Source: CALLPQ01 sp038531745
GTDB lineage: Bacteria > Pseudomonadota > Alphaproteobacteria > Caulobacterales > Parvularculaceae
Direction of reading: 5' to 3'
Assembly (NCBI GenBank): GCA_038531745.1
Contig: JBCBBJ010000002.1
Span: forward strand, 62,001 to 126,000
Length of the DNA stretch: 64,000 bases
The notes under the pieces were generated by a model, which was not told the DNA's origin, ran no database searches, and saw nothing but the letters and a program-made list of their open reading frames with translations. Shown here piece after piece: positions 8,720 through 16,872 of the stretch (its first letter is position 1; every line of letters begins with the position of its first letter). The position numbers and the translations under genes were made by a program.

Positions 8720-9100
8720 GCATATCGCTCCCAATATTCGGTCATCATCAAGGCCACCCAGATATTATTTTGTGTCTTCCTGTTAAACGTCCTTGTTGAC
8801 GCTCTCCCCCTGAAACTCTTTCATTTCAAACTCTATCTCTTCGCGGCGAACTGTTTTCTCGCCAAATCCTATTGGAACCTGTCGGACAATGGCTGGTTCT
8901 CCGTCCCCTTATATTTTCTCGAAATCGGTCTGATCTGGTCGCTCTATTATTTTATGACTGTGGCACCAGAACCGTGGATATTCCTTTTGATCTATAATCG
9001 GTTCGCTGACCTCGCCAATTTATTTATCATTGGGTGTTCGATCTATTGCATGCGCGTTCGACAGCGCGAAGCAATGCACCCCCAAACGGCGACGGCATAA
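8711..9100 (+). CDS. Small integral membrane protein of unknown function
   Basis: About 129 residues, very hydrophobic, with roughly four predicted membrane segments (SVIIKATQILFCVFLLNVLV; LYLFAANCFLAKSYW; FSVPLYFLEIGLIWSLYYFM; LANLFIIGCSIYC) and a short basic tail. No family is recognised; size and layout are reminiscent of phage or transposon-borne small membrane proteins. The only standard start in this frame is GTG 8711, which has GGAG six bases upstream, but both sit within the terminator hairpin. The frame stays open further upstream across the end of the previous gene, so a non-standard start or a frameshifted fusion cannot be excluded. The sequence is more AT-rich than its neighbours. 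Confidence 0.6.
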   Translation: MYFAYRSQYSVIIKATQILFCVFLLNVLVDALPLKLFHFKLYLFAANCFLAKSYWNLSDNGWFSVPLYFLEIGLIWSLYYFMTVAPEPWIFLLIYNRFADLANLFIIGCSIYCMRVRQREAMHPQTATA

Positions 9101-9299
9101 GTCGCGCTTTTGTCGGCGATATTTCGTTTCACGGAGAACGCGCCATCCTGGGTGACCCGCAACATCGCAATGACGGATTTACTGTTGCGATTTGGCGCGC
9201 CGCCACCCATTAATATCATTACGTGGAATATAGACTGCACACAGACGATATCTAAATCGATCGGTGCCACATCTTTATCGCTGATCCCGCTGCCCCTTC

Positions 9300-12200
9300 T
9301 TACTCAGCGGCAACCGGCAGGGCCTCATTGGGCGGCGTTGAGGGGCCTTCGGTACGATCATCCACTTGCGCATCATTGTCACGCTTCAACCGCTGATAAA
9401 GGGCCTTCAGACGCCGGCTGATGACTGTTGGCATGGCCAGCATAACCGGCGTGAACGCCAAGGTCAGAATGGTCGAGAAAGCAAGGCCATAAATCACCGC
9501 CGAGGAAAGCAACACCCACCAATCTGATGATGTGCTGCCCCGGGTGATGGTCCCCGCCGCAAAGTCCAGGTTCAATTCAAACACCATGGGCAGCAAGCCC
9601 AAGATCGTCGTCATGGTCGTCAACAGGACGGGACGCACACGCTGGGCCGCCGTTCGAATAACAGCATCGTGCACGCCCAAACCCGTGGCACGCAAATGCT
9701 GAAACGTATCGATCAAGACAATGTTGTTGTTCACCACGATACCAGCGAGCGCAACAATACCGACACCCGTCATAATCACGCTGACATATTGCCCCGAGAT
9801 CGCAATACCAAGCAGGACGCCGAACACCGAGAGCACCACAGCCGTCAGTGTCAGGAACGCATGATAGAAATTGTTGAATTCGAGGAGGAGGATCAGCGCG
9901 ATCATGAACATTGCCGCCGCCATTGCCGCGGCAAAAAACTGTGCTGCTGCTGCGGTTTCTTCATCGGCCCCTCGCATGACCCAGGTCACATCGTCGCCAA
10001 GAGCGCCCGATTCCAACCATTCGCGTGTGTGAGCGATGGCCACGTTCTGGCTCACGATATGGCCGTCAATCTGCGTATTGCCATTTGCTTTTACGTCAAT
10101 GATGCGCCGGCTATCGCGCCGGGTAATTCGATCCACTTGCGGCGCGGGCGTACGCTGAACAATATTCGATAATGGCACTGATCCACGCGGTGTCTGAACC
10201 CGGACGGCATCAAGGGCAAACACATCGCGATAGCCCTCGGGGTACCGCACCCTGATATCGATCTCATCTTCTGCGTCATCGGGGCGATAGTTCCCAACCA
10301 ACAGGCCATCGGTGACAAACTGAAGGGCGGCGCCCGCTTGCGCAACGCTAAGACCATAAAGCCCGGCAAGGGCGCGATCCACTTCGATCTGCCATTCGAT
10401 CCCGGGCAGAGGCAGACTGTCTTCCTGATCCATAAAGGCAGGCACAGTCATGCCGTTTACGTCGAGGCTTTCATTATCGATGAACGCGCGCGCCTTTTTA
10501 GCAGCCGCGATCATTGCCGCCACATTGGGCGAAGCAATTTCGATCTGCACGTCTTTGCCCACCGGGGGGCCACCTTCCCGCTGGCGAACCTCCACAAGGA
10601 TCCCAGGCACCCCTTGCACCATGTCCCGAAGTTCTTCAACCACGATGGTTGAATGCTCACGGTCCGTATACGGTTTCAGGTCAATACCAACCTGGCCAAT
10701 TGTTTCCGGCGGCAGTTCCGTGCTGCGGGCAAGACCGGGGCCGGTTTGCAAATAAATATGCTCAATGGCCGGATGATTTTCTATTTTCCGGGCGACTTCT
10801 TGAGTGAGACTGATCTTCTCTTCTTCAGACAGATTACCACGTGCCAGAACGAGAGCCTTCACATCTTCATTGTCCGAACGAATAAAAAATTCCATTTCAG
10901 GGGACGCAAGCCGAAATGCAAAAAACGAGACAACCACCAACGACAAAACGCCGGCCACGGATAGTAAAGGATGGTTGAGAGATTTCTGGATCAAGCGCGT
11001 ATAGGCGCCCGTGAACCCGGTGAGCATTGTTGGGTCAACCTCATCAATGCGCGTACCCGCCGGTTTGTCGGTCTTCCCGCGCATGCCAAAGCGCTGCTTC
11101 ATCCATTTTGGCGTTGCCAGAACCGAGCCAAAAACCGGCAGAAAGATGAGCGCAACGGCCAGCGAAGACGTCAGCAAAAAAATCAGCGTCAAGGGCAGAT
11201 ATTTCATGAACTCGCCAGGCGTGCTCTGCCAGAACATGAAAGGCACGAACGCCGCTAGCGTTGTGGCGGTGGATGTGGTGACCGGCCAGAACATACGCTT
11301 TGACGCTTCTTTGTACGCGTTGCGCCGTGTCTCGCCTTCGGCCATGCGCCGGTCGGCATATTCAACGATCACGATTGCCCCATCAACCAGCATACCCACC
11401 GCGAGGACGAGCCCGAACATCACCATCATATTCAGCGTGTAGCCAAACATGTTGAGAAGGAAAAACCCGATCAAGAAAGTTGTGGGAATGGCAACACCAA
11501 CCATGAGAGCGGACCGTGCACCAAGCGCCGCAACAATCACGATCATGACCAACAATACCGCGGTAACCACCGAGCCGGTAAGCCCGCTCAGGGAATCGCG
11601 GACCGTGACCGACCGATCACTTAATATGGTGTATTGAACCGAGACGGGCCAAAATCTTGCCTCGTCTTCAATCATCGAACGTGCTTCCTCAATGGTTTCT
11701 ACAATGTTGGCGCCCGCACGTTTTGTCAGCTCAACCCCGATGGCTTTCGACCCGTTAAAGAGGCCATAACCGTTCGGATCGACAAATGTGCGATTGACCC
11801 TCGCCACGTCGCCAATGGTCACCACATTGTCGCCATTCGCCCGCACGGGAATGGAGGCAAGATCCTGGGCAGTTTTTACAAGACCCGGCACTTTAACCGC
11901 ATACTGACCATCATCAAGATCAATGGACCCCGCCGTGATCAGCTGATTGTTCGCATTGATGGCGTTGACAACTTCGGTTTCTGTCAGGTTGAAGGATTCC
12001 AAAGTCTCCGGGTTGATGATGACTTCAAGCAATTCATCGCGCGCACCCGTCAGGTTTGCCTCTAGAACCCCGCTATTGGTTTCGAGACGTTCCCGCAATG
12101 TTCGGGCGGTTTGAAACAAGGCCCGTTCTGGAACCTGACCATGCAAAACGACCGTGAGCATAGGAAACTGATTTTGAAGATTTAACTCCGAAACAACGGG

Positions 12201-12578
12201 CTCTTCAGCATTAGATGGATATTCCGCCTGCGCACGATCAACCGCTTCACGCACATCGAGAACGGCCTGGTCGATATCAACCGTGGTCTGAAACTCCAGG
12301 AAAATTTGCGCCGCTCCGTCATAGGCGAGTGAGTCAATTTGCTTCAGCCCTTCGATGGACTGCAATTCAAGCTCTGTTGGCTTGACAAGTAAACGCTCTG
12401 CATCCTCTGGCGAGATGCCGGGCAAGGGGAGAGTGACAGCGACAAAAGGCGCTTGGATATCAGGTTCTGCCTCCCGGGGAATCGTTGAAAACGCAGCGAA
12501 ACCAAACAGGATTAAGGCAAAAAATCCCGCGAGGATTACGCGAACGCGCGAAAAAGCAGCGTCAATCAGTGCAGTCAT
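9300..12578 (-). CDS. RND efflux transporter, inner-membrane permease
   Basis: 1092 residues, the usual size of HAE-type RND pumps. The N-terminus has one membrane span (VRVILAGFFALILFGFAAFSTIP), followed by a large periplasmic porter region (EAEPDIQAPFVAVTLPLPGISPEDAERL). A group of membrane helices with GLVLAVGMLVDGAIVIVEYADR, the conserved proton-relay/signature region of TM4, comes next, then a second periplasmic loop and the C-terminal helices (VGIVALAGIVVNNNIVLIDTF). Together with the adaptor protein it should form a proton-driven tripartite pump; the outer-membrane channel is not in the window. Its ATG overlaps the adaptor stop by four bases (ATGA), so the two are translationally coupled. 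The substrate cannot be told from sequence. Confidence 0.93.
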   Translation of the reverse strand: MTALIDAAFSRVRVILAGFFALILFGFAAFSTIPREAEPDIQAPFVAVTLPLPGISPEDAERLLVKPTELELQSIEGLKQIDSLAYDGAAQIFLEFQTTVDIDQAVLDVREAVDRAQAEYPSNAEEPVVSELNLQNQFPMLTVVLHGQVPERALFQTARTLRERLETNSGVLEANLTGARDELLEVIINPETLESFNLTETEVVNAINANNQLITAGSIDLDDGQYAVKVPGLVKTAQDLASIPVRANGDNVVTIGDVARVNRTFVDPNGYGLFNGSKAIGVELTKRAGANIVETIEEARSMIEDEARFWPVSVQYTILSDRSVTVRDSLSGLTGSVVTAVLLVMIVIVAALGARSALMVGVAIPTTFLIGFFLLNMFGYTLNMMVMFGLVLAVGMLVDGAIVIVEYADRRMAEGETRRNAYKEASKRMFWPVTTSTATTLAAFVPFMFWQSTPGEFMKYLPLTLIFLLTSSLAVALIFLPVFGSVLATPKWMKQRFGMRGKTDKPAGTRIDEVDPTMLTGFTGAYTRLIQKSLNHPLLSVAGVLSLVVVSFFAFRLASPEMEFFIRSDNEDVKALVLARGNLSEEEKISLTQEVARKIENHPAIEHIYLQTGPGLARSTELPPETIGQVGIDLKPYTDREHSTIVVEELRDMVQGVPGILVEVRQREGGPPVGKDVQIEIASPNVAAMIAAAKKARAFIDNESLDVNGMTVPAFMDQEDSLPLPGIEWQIEVDRALAGLYGLSVAQAGAALQFVTDGLLVGNYRPDDAEDEIDIRVRYPEGYRDVFALDAVRVQTPRGSVPLSNIVQRTPAPQVDRITRRDSRRIIDVKANGNTQIDGHIVSQNVAIAHTREWLESGALGDDVTWVMRGADEETAAAAQFFAAAMAAAMFMIALILLLEFNNFYHAFLTLTAVVLSVFGVLLGIAISGQYVSVIMTGVGIVALAGIVVNNNIVLIDTFQHLRATGLGVHDAVIRTAAQRVRPVLLTTMTTILGLLPMVFELNLDFAAGTITRGSTSSDWWVLLSSAVIYGLAFSTILTLAFTPVMLAMPTVISRRLKALYQRLKRDNDAQVDDRTEGPSTPPNEALPVAAE

Positions 12579-13714
12579 TGGCCAAGACCTCCGATCGCAG
12601 TGGCTTTACCCACCGGTTTGCTCCCATCAGTTGCCCCGTTGCCTTCCGTGTTGAACGCAACTTCCACCGTCTGCCCATCAACAACAAATTCCTGACCCCG
12701 GGTAATCAAGTCAACCGCCCCGTCGAGGCCAGCAACCCAGAAGCCGTTTGCCGCATCCCCCAGCGGCGTGACCGGTTTGAAGTTGACGACATTGTCTTCA
12801 ACTGTCCGTACACCGATAGACCCCTCATCATTGAGAACGAGCGCTGAGCGTTTGATCACATGGGCCGCTCGGCGCGAGGCGGTAATGGTGAACTCGGCTG
12901 TTACGCCGTCTCGCAATTTTCCGTCAGTATTTGGAATTTCCAGTTCAACATCAAATGTCCGTGTTGAGGGATCAGCCGCTTGCGCCACATATCGTATGGT
13001 TCCCTCGACCGTTTCGCCGGTGACAAGACGGGCAACACCGCGATCACCAACGCTGACCTTGCCCACATTCCGTTCCGAGATGGCCCCAACCACAAGGTAG
13101 GGCGATTGCTGGATGACAACACCGCACGGATCACCGGTTCGCAGCAAATCGCCAGCCTCGGCAAGACGCTCATCGAAAACCCCATCGAACGGGGCGCGGA
13201 TCACGGATTGGTCGAGCCCCGTTTGTGCTTGTTTGAGATTTGCCGTGGCAAGATCGAACGCCGCTCGCGCCGATGCCACCGCTGTATCCGAGGAAAAGCC
13301 CTCCGATTTTAAGGTGCGGGCGGCCTCGTAATCGATCTTTGCTTTTGTGAGCGCCGCGCGGGCCTGGTCGCGCTGGGCCTGGCGAGCATCAACTTGCAAT
13401 CGGCACAAAATATCACCCTGTGCCACCTGGCTACCAATATTTGTGGGTGTCGCCGCCACTAAACCGCTGGTTTCCGCGCGCACGGTAACCTTGCGAACCG
13501 CCTCGGTGCGGCCACGCACAGCGAGATTTTCTTGCCAGGCTTGCGGCTCAACCCGGGTTGCGAGCACGGCAAAGCGCGGTTGCACTGCGTCCTCAGTCTG
13601 CGTTTGTTCATCCGGCCCCGCAAAGCCGCCCAGCATCGTGCGAACCAGAAAGTAAAAGACGACGGCGCAGGCAATCAACGCTGCAAGCTTATAGGAAGAC
13701 CCACTACCCATCAT
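12575..13714 (-). CDS. RND efflux periplasmic adaptor (membrane fusion protein)
   Basis: About 379 residues. An N-terminal membrane anchor (LAALIACAVVFYFLVRTMLGG) is followed by the lipoyl-like half motifs (VRAETSGLVAATPTNIGSQVAQGDILCRL, then QSVIRAPFDGVFDERLAEAGDLLRTGDPCGVV), an alpha-hairpin with Ala/Gln-rich heptads and a beta-barrel domain. This is the HlyD/AcrA-type adaptor that links the permease to an outer-membrane channel. Start codons GTG 13717, ATG 13714 and ATG 13711 are adjacent; AAGGA sits at a good distance from 13714. It is first in the operon, with the permease overlapping its stop by four bases. Regulation is probably through the palindrome-overlapped promoter just upstream. 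Confidence 0.92.
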   Translation of the reverse strand: MMGSGSSYKLAALIACAVVFYFLVRTMLGGFAGPDEQTQTEDAVQPRFAVLATRVEPQAWQENLAVRGRTEAVRKVTVRAETSGLVAATPTNIGSQVAQGDILCRLQVDARQAQRDQARAALTKAKIDYEAARTLKSEGFSSDTAVASARAAFDLATANLKQAQTGLDQSVIRAPFDGVFDERLAEAGDLLRTGDPCGVVIQQSPYLVVGAISERNVGKVSVGDRGVARLVTGETVEGTIRYVAQAADPSTRTFDVELEIPNTDGKLRDGVTAEFTITASRRAAHVIKRSALVLNDEGSIGVRTVEDNVVNFKPVTPLGDAANGFWVAGLDGAVDLITRGQEFVVDGQTVEVAFNTEGNGATDGSKPVGKATAIGGLGQ

Positions 13715-13824
13715 CACGTCCTTATAATCAGCCTTGGCATCGAGGCATCTGTACGCGCGGGGATTCGATTTTGGTTGTGCTGAGCCACCCGAGCCTTGCT
13801 CTCTTCTCAGTCTGTATACTTGGT

Positions 13825-13868
13825 AGTTTACTCAAAGGTTCAAGAGGGTGCAAAATAAATTTTTGCAC
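13825..13868 (-). promoter_or_regulatory. RND operon promoter with a perfect palindromic operator over the -35 box
   Basis: On the minus strand TTGCAC (complement of 13848-13853) and TAAACT (complement of 13825-13830) are 17 bases apart, a plausible sigma-70-type promoter about 110 bases before the adaptor start. The -35 box forms the end of a perfect dyad, GTGCAAAA-TAAAT-TTTTGCAC (13848-13868, 8+5+8). No T-run follows on either side, so a repressor or activator site is likelier than a terminator. No regulator gene is adjacent. Confidence 0.55.
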
Positions 13869-13945
13869 TGCAACATATCACGCCACACGATCTGCTGGCG
13901 ACGGTCGGTCCCTATACCTTGTGAGCCTGACCTAAAAATAAGCCC

Positions 13946-14758
13946 CTAATAATAGTAGTAACTCGACCCGGCAGAGACCGAAGGCGCCTTATTCAAAACG
14001 GTTCCAACAACATTCGTATTACGCAGCAACCGTTTGGCTTCGGTCAGCTCATCGGCCCGGGTTTGACCGCTCGCCGCCACTAAAAGGACGCAATCGACCT
14101 GCGGCAGCAACGCAATTGTGTCATCGCAGCCGAGGATTGGCGAGGTGTCCATGACAACAATCCGCGAATTATAAGACTGCACCGTTCGATCAAACAGGGC
14201 GGTCACCGCCGATGACGAAAAAAACTCCGACCCTCGGCGACTGACCCGCTCATTCGCCAGGATCATCAAATTCGCAAGATCGGTACGGCGCACCAGCATA
14301 TCGAGGGGGGCCTCGCCCTCAAAAAAATCAAGGATTGACCCAGGATCATTCAGCCCCAGATAGCGCGACACGCTCGGGCGATAAAAATCGAAGTCCACGA
14401 GAGTTACCCGCGATGCAGCGCTGGAGCTGATCGCAATGGCAAGATTGATTGCGGTAACGGTCTTACCCGCCGCCGGCGAGGGGGACACAACCGCCAGGGT
14501 CCGCCAGCCCTCCGCCTCCATTTTTTGAAGCACCCGTGTGCGCAGGACCCGGTAAGCATTCAAAACCGGATCATGCTCATTGGCGATAATCCGGTTAGGG
14601 GCAAAAAGCTCGAAGTTGCAGGCGGTTTTCTGAAAGCTTTCAAAATCCACGTCGGCCCGCTGCACCCGCCGGTCCACCTGGCCGGGTTTGAGCCCTGCTG
14701 GCGCGGTACGGGCCCGGCTATCGCGGGCCTTGGTGACGGCTGCTCTGATATGATCCAT
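13946..14758 (-). CDS. XrtA/PEP-CTERM-associated tyrosine autokinase (BY-kinase, CpsD-like)
   Basis: 270 residues. It has a P-loop of the bacterial tyrosine kinase type (VVSPSPAAGKTVTAINLA), Walker A' (VTLVDFDFYRPSV) and Walker B (IVVMDTSPILG). The extreme C-terminus is a tyrosine cluster (SAGSSYYYY), the autophosphorylation tail of BY-kinases. Such kinases control polymerisation and export of exopolysaccharide by cycling phosphorylation with a Wzz-like membrane partner, which is the next gene upstream on the same strand (92 bases away). I place it in the exosortase-linked exopolysaccharide module because its neighbours belong there. The kinase fold and tail are seen; the role is family knowledge. 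Confidence 0.9.
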   Translation of the reverse strand: MDHIRAAVTKARDSRARTAPAGLKPGQVDRRVQRADVDFESFQKTACNFELFAPNRIIANEHDPVLNAYRVLRTRVLQKMEAEGWRTLAVVSPSPAAGKTVTAINLAIAISSSAASRVTLVDFDFYRPSVSRYLGLNDPGSILDFFEGEAPLDMLVRRTDLANLMILANERVSRRGSEFFSSSAVTALFDRTVQSYNSRIVVMDTSPILGCDDTIALLPQVDCVLLVAASGQTRADELTEAKRLLRNTNVVGTVLNKAPSVSAGSSYYYY

Positions 14759-14849
14759 AGAGGTCGGTGTCTTTCTTTCGTCGCTGCCCGATGTCGCTAC
14801 CTGGCGTCACTGCTGGGGGTCGGCTTTTAGCCATCAATCTACAAAAGCA

Positions 14850-16544
14850 TTATTCGGCGGGCAAAGCGCCAAGGTCGTCATCGCCCATCGTCCCCTGCAC
14901 TGCGGTGGTTTGGGCTGCTGGCTTGGCGGCGGCAGGGGGCGATTTAACGCCGCCTTTCGGGCCGCTGGAGAAAAACGGCATTTTGAAGCCTTTGGTCTCG
15001 GTGCCCTCAATAAAAGGAATAACCGCCAAGGGTGGCTCCTCCAGGAGCGCCGTCAGATGGTTGCGGCCCCGAATGGTGACATTGACAAATTCGCGGGCGA
15101 GCGCGGTCAGCACACCCACAAGACCCGCAAAAAGGAACGATACAGCGATAAGCGCAGGCCGGTTCGGGCTTGATGGTTTTTCGGGCAGGGCAGCGGCCTC
15201 AACCTGCGTGATCCGCTCAGCGCGCCCTTCAACCTGAATGTTCTCACTGGTTGTCGCTTGCGAGACGCGCAACCGTGCTTTTTCCAGCTCATCTTCCTTA
15301 AACTTACGATCACGCAGGAGATCGAGCAATTGGCTCTCCACAGCTGGCGTCCGGTTGATCCGCGCTTCTAAATCTTCGATGCGCGCCTGCAACCGTTCCC
15401 GGCGTTCCCCCACAGCCCGCGTTCGATTTTGCAGCGAAGTAAGACGGCTCTGTAAAATATAGGTTTGGGCCTGGCTCGACAGCCCGGCGCTGTTGGTTGC
15501 CTTGCGCACAAACTGATCAGAATAGAGCGTCACCTGATCCTCCAAATCGCTGATGATTTCCGGCTCCGCGTCATCACGTAGGGCCTGGGCCAGTTTTTCT
15601 TCTGCCTCTTCCACCCGTCGCTGAAGGTTTTGTAGCTCTCTACCCGGTGAAAGCTGGCGTTCCAGCGACCGGATTTCGTTGCGCAGGGCGATCACCTCAG
15701 GATGGGCTTCTGTATAGCGGGAGCGCAGTTCGCCAAGGGTCGCCTTTTTGGAGATGAGTAGCGTTTCAGGACTGTTTTCGCTACCGCCGCCTGACGCGAT
15801 GCTGGCAATCTGGGATTCAACGAAACGCTTGTCCTCCTCAATCGAGGACAGTTGATTATCGAGCCCGCCCAATTGCTGGATAAATCGTTCCAATTGCCGT
15901 GAATGCAATTCCAGCTGTTCCGGCAAGCTGCCATCATTTTCTGCCTTGAACGAGGCGATTTCATCCTGCAATTGGCTAAGGTCTGCAGATTTTTCCTCCA
16001 CCTCCCGCTCAAAAAACTCCGTCGTGTTTGAGGTTTCGGTGGTGGTGCGCTTGCTGTCTTCGCGCTCAAATCGGTTGATCAGCTCATTGGCAACTTTCAT
16101 GGCCTTGATTGGCGACGGGTCCGTATAGGCAACGGAAAAGGCGAGCGTGTCACGGCCCGATGTATTGGTCACAAACCGACTGGTGATCGGCTTTACCCGC
16201 ATGCGTTTTTGCATCCGCTTGACTTTTTTTGTCTCCGATAGCCGGGAGCGTTGGGAAAAAAGGGCCGTCTGGTCGGCAATATCCAGCAATTGCGGGCGCG
16301 AGCGGATGCGCTGGCGTGTCACTTCGATCCGCTCCAGGGCCCGGGTGGCGCCGGTGCCCTTGACCAAGGTCTCGGAAATCTGCGGCGATTCAATGAGCAT
16401 GATCCCTTCGGCGGTGTAACGCGCCGGCAGCAAAAGGACGCCAATAATTAAGAGCGGGATCAAGACAATGATCGGCACCATTAAATAGGCCAGACGTCGC
16501 CTCAGGATGATCTGGATGTCCTCAAGCGTAAATTCGTTACCCAT
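14850..16544 (-). CDS. Wzz-like polysaccharide chain-length determinant, XrtA system
   Basis: About 564 residues. A membrane helix near the N-terminus (LAYLMVPIIVLIPLLIIGVLL) is followed by a beta-rich Wzz region (YTAEGIMLIESPQISETLV), then about 300 residues of coiled coil, then a second membrane helix (ALIAVSFLFAGLVGVLTAL) and a Pro/Ala-rich cytoplasmic tail that would meet the BY-kinase. This matches the PEP-CTERM/XrtA chain-length protein that sets exopolysaccharide length. I use ATG 16544, which has AAGGAAG upstream; a TTG at 16586 would add 14 residues without support. It is co-oriented with the kinase gene and diverges from prsT. Confidence 0.9.
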   Translation of the reverse strand: MGNEFTLEDIQIILRRRLAYLMVPIIVLIPLLIIGVLLLPARYTAEGIMLIESPQISETLVKGTGATRALERIEVTRQRIRSRPQLLDIADQTALFSQRSRLSETKKVKRMQKRMRVKPITSRFVTNTSGRDTLAFSVAYTDPSPIKAMKVANELINRFEREDSKRTTTETSNTTEFFEREVEEKSADLSQLQDEIASFKAENDGSLPEQLELHSRQLERFIQQLGGLDNQLSSIEEDKRFVESQIASIASGGGSENSPETLLISKKATLGELRSRYTEAHPEVIALRNEIRSLERQLSPGRELQNLQRRVEEAEEKLAQALRDDAEPEIISDLEDQVTLYSDQFVRKATNSAGLSSQAQTYILQSRLTSLQNRTRAVGERRERLQARIEDLEARINRTPAVESQLLDLLRDRKFKEDELEKARLRVSQATTSENIQVEGRAERITQVEAAALPEKPSSPNRPALIAVSFLFAGLVGVLTALAREFVNVTIRGRNHLTALLEEPPLAVIPFIEGTETKGFKMPFFSSGPKGGVKSPPAAAKPAAQTTAVQGTMGDDDLGALPAE

Positions 16545-16586
16545 CTGCACTGACTTCCTTAACCTGACCGGTGCCCGCCCCGGCAA

Positions 16587-16872
16587 GGCCGTTGGGGCTC
16601 AGGGAGGGCACGGTTGTCGCTCCCGAGCGGTTGTTATACTGCGCTGCACACGAGATGCTATGCCTAATCCCCCGTGCTTTATCATGGAAACGGCACGCCA
16701 GTCGTTAACCGGTGTTACGAAACCCTTGAACCTTTTGGCTTTATGAACAAATCCAATAATGCTAGCCAGCAGGATCGGTGATCGGACCCGGCCGGGCTCG
16801 ACCGCCAACCCAATTTTAACCTGGTGCGCGCGGGCCCAAGGGCCCTCCCCCGTTATCGTATGAGGATCAGCC
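16587..16872. promoter_or_regulatory. Divergent promoter region between the Wzz-like gene and prsT
   Basis: A 286-base gap between divergent exopolysaccharide genes must carry both promoters. A loose candidate on the plus strand is TTGGCT with TAATGC 16 bases on, near 16733-16760. The sequence GGGCCC-AA-GGGCCC near 16832-16845 is a short GC-rich dyad. Neither is strong. Confidence 0.3.
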
